Assembly (NCBI GenBank): GCA_965230605.1
Contig: CBDDLD010000002.1
Coordinates: 1 to 9,371, forward strand
From: CBDDLD01 sp965230605
GTDB taxonomy: Bacteria; Bacteroidota; Bacteroidia; Flavobacteriales; Flavobacteriaceae
Direction: 5' to 3'
Length of the DNA: 9,371 nucleotides
Positions 1 to 7,100 of the stretch are shown here, piece by piece (position 1 is the first letter of the stretch; each line of letters opens with the position of its first letter). The notes below the pieces were generated by a model that worked only from the letters and a program-made list of their open reading frames with translations, was not told the DNA's origin and ran no database searches. Position numbers and translations under genes: made by a program.

Positions 1-416
1 ACTGCCAAATATTTTCTTTTTTCATTTTTGTAATAAAAAAAATTTTCGATTTCTAATTGAACTTTTTCACTATTTTCTAGTAAATCATTATTAAAAAAGC
101 TTGCATATACTGGAAAATTATAATAAACATTTCCTTTTTCTTGATGTATTATAATTGTACCATGCGTATCATTGTTCAAAATTTTCTTGGCTTGCTCCAA
201 GTTATCTATTTGAATTAAATAATCACTATTTGTATAATCCAATAGCACTTTCTTATCATTTAACTCATAGATACATCGATTTTTAAATGCAAAGTTAAAT
301 GTACCTCTTTTTCGTCCATTCTTTTTCTCAATTAATTCATTAGCAACTTTTCTTTCTATAAAAGAAAGGTTAACAAAATCACCTAGTGGTGTATATACTA
401 TTATTTCTTTATTCAT
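1..416 (-). CDS. Candidate immunity protein for the RHS toxin (partial, 3' end outside the window)
   Basis: The frame opens at ATG 416-414 and stays open to the window edge, giving 138 full codons. It begins MNKEIIVYTPLGDFVNLSF and continues with RGTFNFAFKNRCIYEL, then HGTIIIHQEKGNVYYNFP and a Lys/Asn/Phe-rich end. No signal peptide or membrane segment is visible, so the protein should be cytosolic, as expected for protection against an intracellular nuclease. I do not recognise its family. The immunity assignment rests on position: same strand, directly after a polymorphic-toxin tail, and overlapping its stop codon. GC is about 24%, well below the toxin tail. A non-immunity orphan or a second small effector gene cannot be excluded. 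Confidence 0.7.
   Translation of the reverse strand, partial: MNKEIIVYTPLGDFVNLSFIERKVANELIEKKNGRKRGTFNFAFKNRCIYELNDKKVLLDYTNSDYLIQIDNLEQAKKILNNDTHGTIIIHQEKGNVYYNFPVYASFFNNDLLENSEKVQLEIENFFYYKNEKRKYLA
409..416 (-). other. 8-nt stop/start overlap between toxin and downstream gene
   Basis: The sequence ATGAATAA contains the start codon of the downstream gene (416-414) and the TAA stop of the RHS gene (411-409), in different frames. Overlaps of this kind usually couple translation, so the downstream product would be made whenever the toxin is completed. Confidence 0.85.
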
Positions 417-1173
417 CTGGAGAATCATTGTAGGGTGTGTTTTCACCTCTTTTTCGCCATTTATCTGTATGTTTTTGTAAATGAGGAGTGATATCACTCC
501 CATCATAAATAAACCCATTTTGAGGGCCGACGTTAGGGTCTTCTCTTCCACCATCATTTAATTTTTGAGCATTCGAAAATACAACTGTTCCATCTTTAAT
601 ATTTTGATAAGCATATTGAACATACAAATTAACTCCTCTATTTTCAGCTTCTTCAATGATATCGCGACTAATATGAGTTCCTTCAGTTACAACTAAAGTA
701 AGAGAGGCAGCTTTTAATTGACCTGCTTCTATACCACCAATAAGTTGAAAAGTTCTTGCATGCCTAGCTTGGTTCATCTCTGCATCAATTTGTCCATTAT
801 TAGTCTTAAGAGTTAATGCATTTTGAGGTGCTTTTACTTCAACAGTACCTCCATACAAAAAAGTATAAGTTCCTTTTTTGCCTGCTGATTGAGTAGGATG
901 CATAAAATCGGGTATTACATTTCTCATTTTTGTCATTTGATCCCATGTCCCATCCCCTCTATAAGAATGAACCTTTCTTCCCTGTTGCATACCTGTAAAA
1001 TCGCCATAAGCACTTTCTAAAACATCTCCAGCTGCAACATTTATTTTCCATCGAGGTAAATCAGGGGCAACAGCTCGTACTTGTTGCCTAAGTAATTCTG
1101 TAGTTAATCCTTGATAATTCGGATTTGTCATTAGTGCCTCCCTGCTTAATTCTTTGTCAACAACAATATTTTC
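409..1173 (-). other. Variable C-terminal toxin region, candidate PD-(D/E)XK nuclease
   Basis: Residues 2419-2672 follow the core directly and have no YD repeats. Visible elements in order: a helix with GDVLESAY (E2471 as possible motif-I acid), VIPDFMHP (D2507), TYTFLYGGTVEVKAP (E2530, K2532), NNGQIDAEMNQARHA (Q2546, E2550, Q2553), SLTLVVTEGTHISRDIIEEA and RGVNLYVQYAYQ. This order, helix-acid then PD-x(22)-ExK then a polar helix then beta-alpha-beta, is that of restriction-endonuclease-fold toxins, where D and E bind Mg and K assists hydrolysis of nucleic acid. A basic tail (KHTDKWRKRGE) could contact nucleic acid. There is no cysteine. I cannot assign a named Tox-REase family; a nuclease is the best reading but unproven. 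Confidence 0.6.
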
Positions 1174-4100
1174 TTCTAAACCATCTAAATCAATTGCCAT
1201 TATTGGGGTATTCCCTGCGAACTGGTAAGGAGTATAATAGGGATACTCAGGCGCAAGCGGGTCAACAGACAAGAACTTAGCAATAGCCGGATTATACAAT
1301 CTAAAGCCATAATCCTGTATCAATTGGTTCCCCCATTCCTTATCATTTTCTTTGCCATTAAAGCCGTAACGGTGATCATCCACTGTAAACGTACGTTCTA
1401 CAATATCCCAACCAAACGAATAGCCATCTGTTACTTGAACAACATTCGCAGTATAAACATCTGCTATAGCATCTGCATTCGTATCTTCTCCTAGCTTAAC
1501 ATCTGTAATTATTTGACGAACATCTCCTCGGAAATTCTTTAATTCATAACGATGATTTCCACGGATTCGTTCCATACGTTGCAATACAGCCTCATCTTTC
1601 GTAAATATAGGAAAACTTTTAAAATATAATTGATCTTTTGCGGTAATACTTAAGTTTTTCAAATCAAGTACCTTACTAATATCAAAGCCTTCGTCTCTAA
1701 CTTGATTAAAATCTGAATAACTAAAGGTATTGTCGCTTTCTATATTTTCCCAATAACTGCTAATCATGTTTTTAGGAGTTACAGTACTAAGAATCTGAGT
1801 ACCATCGCCTAATATTTTAGCAGGTCCACCTGTTTGCACATTGCGTTTAATAATACCTAGTCGATCTGATCCATACAGCATCTGCTCTTTTAAATAGACT
1901 GTAGGTGTGTTGTAGATAGTTGATGCTACTTGCCCTACCTCTTTTTCATACTCATAAACACCTAAAACGTTTCCTTGGGGATCCCTAACATAAATAGTAT
2001 GCTTTTCGGGAGCTCCACTAACATTTGGAATTTGTGTTTTTGAAATCCTATTTCCTTGAAAATCGTATACATACTCCAAATCAGGTCTGTTTTCTGGATT
2101 CGTATTGGGTCGTTTAACATAACGAACTTTTTGTTCAGAAGTCCATTCTATGGATTCTATATATTCTCCCTTATCTTCAATGAGCGAACCATTTTTATCA
2201 TAGACATAGTTATCATTATTAACCATATCTTTTAAATCATCTGTACGAGTAGATTGAGTAGAAGCTTCTCGTACTGTACTTAGTTTATTGTTGACAAAAT
2301 TCTTTGGATCTGTTGCAAGCGTTGCTTGTCCTGCATTGTAATGGTACGTCAAATCATCCAAAAGAATTGGAAATGTATTAGGTGCACTGTTTACATAACG
2401 TTTCAGATTAAGAATATTGCCATTAGGTCCATATTGATATTCCGTTTGCAAACCTGTAGGTGGATCAAATTTACCACTAGGAGGAAACGGTCCCCATGCT
2501 GCGCCTAATGATCTTTCTAAAGTTTGTGCTTTTACTAAACGATGTAGTTGGTCGTAGCGGTATTTTTTCCAAATAGAAGGCAATGCTTCTTGGACATTCA
2601 CCCCATCAATTTGAGGTTTCGTCTGTGCTTGTGTAACAGAACTAATATTCCCATTGTATAAATTCCCTGTTTGATTCAATGTAGGAACCTCTGAAAAATC
2701 CTGCACATTTGTATTAATGGCAACAAAATCATTATCATAATAATGAACAGTATATCCAAAAACATCCTTTGCTATTCTTCCATGTACATCCGCTCCTATA
2801 TTGGCATGTAGAGTACTATTTTTATTGCCATCTCGTCCTGGATCATAATTTTCATTCAATTTATTTGAATTCACCCCTTTTATCCAACCGTGCATCGTAT
2901 ATAAATAATCCAAGCCTTGTACTTTATCCTCTCCTAATTCGACTCTTTTTAAAGGACCATGATAATAATATTCATACTTAGCTTCTGTGTTCCAAATGAA
3001 GCCATTTAAGCTTGACTTAGCCTTAATCAAACGATTATTAGCATCATACGAATATTTAAAACTCAACTGGTCTTTTTCTCCTTTCTGATAATCTACTTGA
3101 TGAACTACGCCTGAAATTAAATCATAATCATACAGTAGCTTTTTGTAAGAATTACCCAACAATTGAGGATAAAACTGCCATACTTCTTTCGCATTTCCAA
3201 AGACATCATAATTATAAGCAATTTGATAATCTATCGTCTGCCCATCCATAGAATAAGACTGACCTCCTACTCTATTTCTTCTTAAACCTACTTCATTTTC
3301 AAACTTACTATCTAAGCTAGGTATTCCTTCGTTATAAAAAGTTGATCTGACTTCTGATTTTGTCCAACCAGCCCAACCATGTAAGCTTCGAGCAATATTA
3401 TCATCCAACATACTTTGGAATGAGATTAGATTATTAGGGTCTAGCAAGCCACTAAATGTTAAAAGGAACTTTCCTGCTGGTGGATTTGCATTTTCTGCAA
3501 TTACACCCGTTTCCGTTACGCGACCTAATCCATCATACGTAATATAATTGGCTGTTTTATCAACAACTTGCTGAGCATTTTGACTTAAAACAGGTCGCCC
3601 TAGTTTATCATAATAAGTACGAACCGTACCTCTATCTGGTGCTGTAGATTCTAGAACTTCATTTAACGTATTGTATTTATAAGTTGTTTTCATCTCATGA
3701 GCAGGTTCCTCAGCTGGTGCAGATGGGTTTAATTTATGCCCCTTTCTCCTTCCATTGGCTGCGAGTAACTCAGCACTACTCTCCAACATATCTACTCCTG
3801 TAGGAGGTACTGTTTGCACTAAGTTGCCACTAGCATCGTAATAATACAACGTATAATGGAGTGCTCTATCTGTATAAGTAAGTGTAAACTCTTCTACTAA
3901 ATTATCAACACAGTCTGTTTTAAGGCTTTCTCTGTACCTTGCTACTGCTTCTGTTGTTTTTTTGTTCAAATATTCTTCTGCATGAAACAGTGCCAATGCG
4001 ATGGCTTCTTCTTCACATGATAGAGGACTTGAAATTTCCAAACATTTAGCCAATTCATTTCTGAAGTTTGAATTGATGCCTGTCTCTATTTTAAAGGCAG

Positions 4101-7100
4101 CTTTCCAATCTTGTAAATCTTGAAAACTCCCCAAAGGATAACTGAGAACAGAACTAGAAGAACAATAGTTATTTTCAATAAATTGTACATCGGTTACACT
4201 GACAGGAAATCCTAAATCACTAGAATACCTAGCAGCAATCGCTTGATAAACTGTTGTATACCCACTAGGTAATGCTTGGTTGTATTGCTCTTTTAAAGCG
4301 CTGATTTCTTCACAGATACAAGTAGTATAATTTTGATCGTTGCAAGAGAAGTATTCAATTGCCTTTACTTCTTGGTTCCCTACTCCATTATCAATAATTA
4401 AAGAAGCTCCTGCATAAGTAGCCTGATCTTGTGCATACACCCCTGCTGCATCAACCACCCAACCTCTTAATTTTAATATGACCTCTATACTATCATTAGG
4501 GCTTAAACGAGCAAATAAACGAATATCGTCTTGTAACGTCTGATCAGATATACTACTAACAACATCATCTAAAATGTTCTGAATTTGACTTATGTTTAAT
4601 TCGCAACTATTCAACATAGTTGACGGAATAGTTCCTAAAGGAATGAGAGTAGTACTATTCAATTTCAAAGTCAATGCCACATCATTTGAGCTTCCACAAG
4701 GTATCTTTTCTACAATTCTATAAAAATCACACAGTATATTAAAATCCCCTACTACTCTACAATCTCCACCAAATTGTTGTGCTTCAACAGGTACAGGATC
4801 TAGATTAAGCCAGTAATTAAAAAGAGGAACTGCCACCTTTCGTTCGTTTACTAATTTAACACCATTATATTCAGGCTTATTGGGCAAAGTTACTTTAAGC
4901 CTAAATTTTAGCCACCCTAGATCCTCAACTACGACTTTAATATCTTCTCGTAAAGGGCTAGGCAAATTTTGAGCTATTTGTAAGTTAATTTCTTGCTGCA
5001 CAGACTGTAAATCACAAGGATTCCATAAACCTCCTTTTCCTCCACTATAATCAAGAAGTGTTGTCGAATAATCAGGACTTCCAATAAAAGCCAACGTTAT
5101 CTGTCCTGTTACTCCTGCAGGTTGTGCAACATTTGAAAAATCTAAAATATACTTCGTTTGAGTACCTAGTCTTCCAAATTGCCCACAATTCCACCAATTA
5201 CTTTTCCATAAATAATCACTAAGATCCTCACAAATAGTCTGCTGTAATTGACCATTTCTATTATTAGATAGACTTTGATTTGTAAAGTCTATTATATCCC
5301 CAATACTATTACTCCCTGCTGTAGTAATATTCAATCCCGTTTGAGTCTCCGTTTGCGTAATTACATCATAATAATCAGGTATTCTAATCGAAAAGCCTTT
5401 ATCGTCGACATACATTCCATCATTAGGATCAGCATCCCCTAAAAAACTACCACAGATAGCTTCTTTAATAATATGCTCGTTCATTCCCCTACGTTTAGAT
5501 TCAATCATCATGCTTCTAATCGCATCCCATTTTTCTTCTATAGGAACATTTGCATCTGCCAATCTTGCCAATTGACCAATATCAAAATTATTTGTCCCAT
5601 CAGAGACAAACTGACACATGTCATACTTAATATGATCTTCTAAAACTGCTGGATTCGCAAAATAGGTACTAGTAACACCTCGCACGGCAGCAAGCATAGG
5701 GTAATTTATATTCCCCCAATATCCAGTATTTCCATTTGTACCTTGCACACACATTCCATTGGTAGGGATGGTCAAATAGCCCAAGTTGTTTGCTGTTGCA
5801 GCATCCATTGCCAACCAATCTGCATCTTGTTGACGAAGTGCTTGATACCAAGTCTGGCCATTGATAGGATTATCAACACATTGATAAGCATATAAGCACC
5901 ACTCTGGATGATACTCAAAAAGGTTGTTCTGTGTCATAATCTCCTCTACTTCTATATACGTCAAATTGCGAATACTTGCCCAATCAGGATAGCTAACATT
6001 TTGATAATTAATTGGAAATGGAGAAGTAATATGATCTTCTAGCCAATTAGAGGCATCATAATACTGTCCACCTGGAAGCATATCTGCTTTAAGTAGACTC
6101 TTGATTCCTTCACATCCTAGACTAGTAGGGTCACTATCGTAATTTTCGCAATTGTTAGGATAATCACTTAACCATGGAGCAACGTCTATACAATTGGATT
6201 CCGTATAAGTAGGTGGACTTAGGTTCTCAGGATCTTCATAATAAGCTGCCAAACCTTGCATATACGTCTGATTAGCTGCTGTAAGAATAGCTTTGTGAGC
6301 TTCTACTTTATCTGCAATATTCTTAAGACGTAGTATTTTTTCTATGGTATAAGATTTTAAATTATTGATCCCTGCCACAAACTTAAAATCAAAAACATCC
6401 CCGTTTTCAACATCAAAGAATTCCCCAAAAACCATTGTAGAATTAGGAATTAATTGACCATTCAAAACATTCCCTTCAGAGTCATACATATTAAACATTA
6501 ACTCAAAATCACAAGGAACAGCAACCCCATCACATCCTGTAAAAGAACTAACATTCACCTGATAATGGAAGTCATAATCACCAGGAGAAGTAACCATAAA
6601 TTCTTTTCTAATAACTCGTGCATTACTAAGCCTATTCTTTTTCAACTCACTAGAAGGAATCAAGTCTCTTGTTTTAATTCGTTCTGTAGGATAACGATAC
6701 AAACTACCATCTAAAGGATCTACTAACCCATTTTGATTAGCATCCTTAGGAACATTTCCTAGTAGTGCCGTAGCGATTGTTTGTCCTGATAAGTTGGTAT
6801 AAGAAATAGATAATTGACCATTGGGATCCTTGGTCATTTGCATGCTATAATGTTGTGAATAGCCAATCTCAGAACCAAACAGTTCGTCTAAATCCTCTTG
6901 AAAAGCCGTTGCATAATGATACTCTGTTGCATGTTTTGTACCAAACCTATGTGTCTCCCCTACTCCAGATTGAAGTTTTACTCTTCCTTGATTATCAAAA
7001 ACTGTTTGAGTATAAGGGTATTTTTTTGCATCAGCTATAAAAGCTGCTCCTTCATTATTTTTATCATTATTTGCACCTGAAAAATATCTACTACTACCAG

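Noticed and set aside
483..493. Histidine pair in the toxin tail (PHLQKHTDKW, H2649/H2653) as a possible HNH or zinc site
   Set aside because: There is no matching Asn/His triad or cysteine ligands around it, and the PD...EVK pattern upstream explains a nuclease better.
2326..2508. Plus-strand open frame of 60 codons inside the RHS gene
   Set aside because: It is antisense to the conserved YD shell, its codon content reflects the opposite-strand gene, and the protein is low-complexity with no start context or recognisable domain.
2769..2981. Plus-strand open frame of 70 codons, hydrophobic and aromatic-rich
   Set aside because: Antisense shadow of conserved RHS residues (about 1816-1887); apparent hydrophobicity comes from the complement of Tyr/Asn/Lys codons.
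5669..5851. Minus-strand open frame of 60 codons in another frame of the RHS gene
   Set aside because: Fully contained in the RHS reading frame, with no family resemblance.
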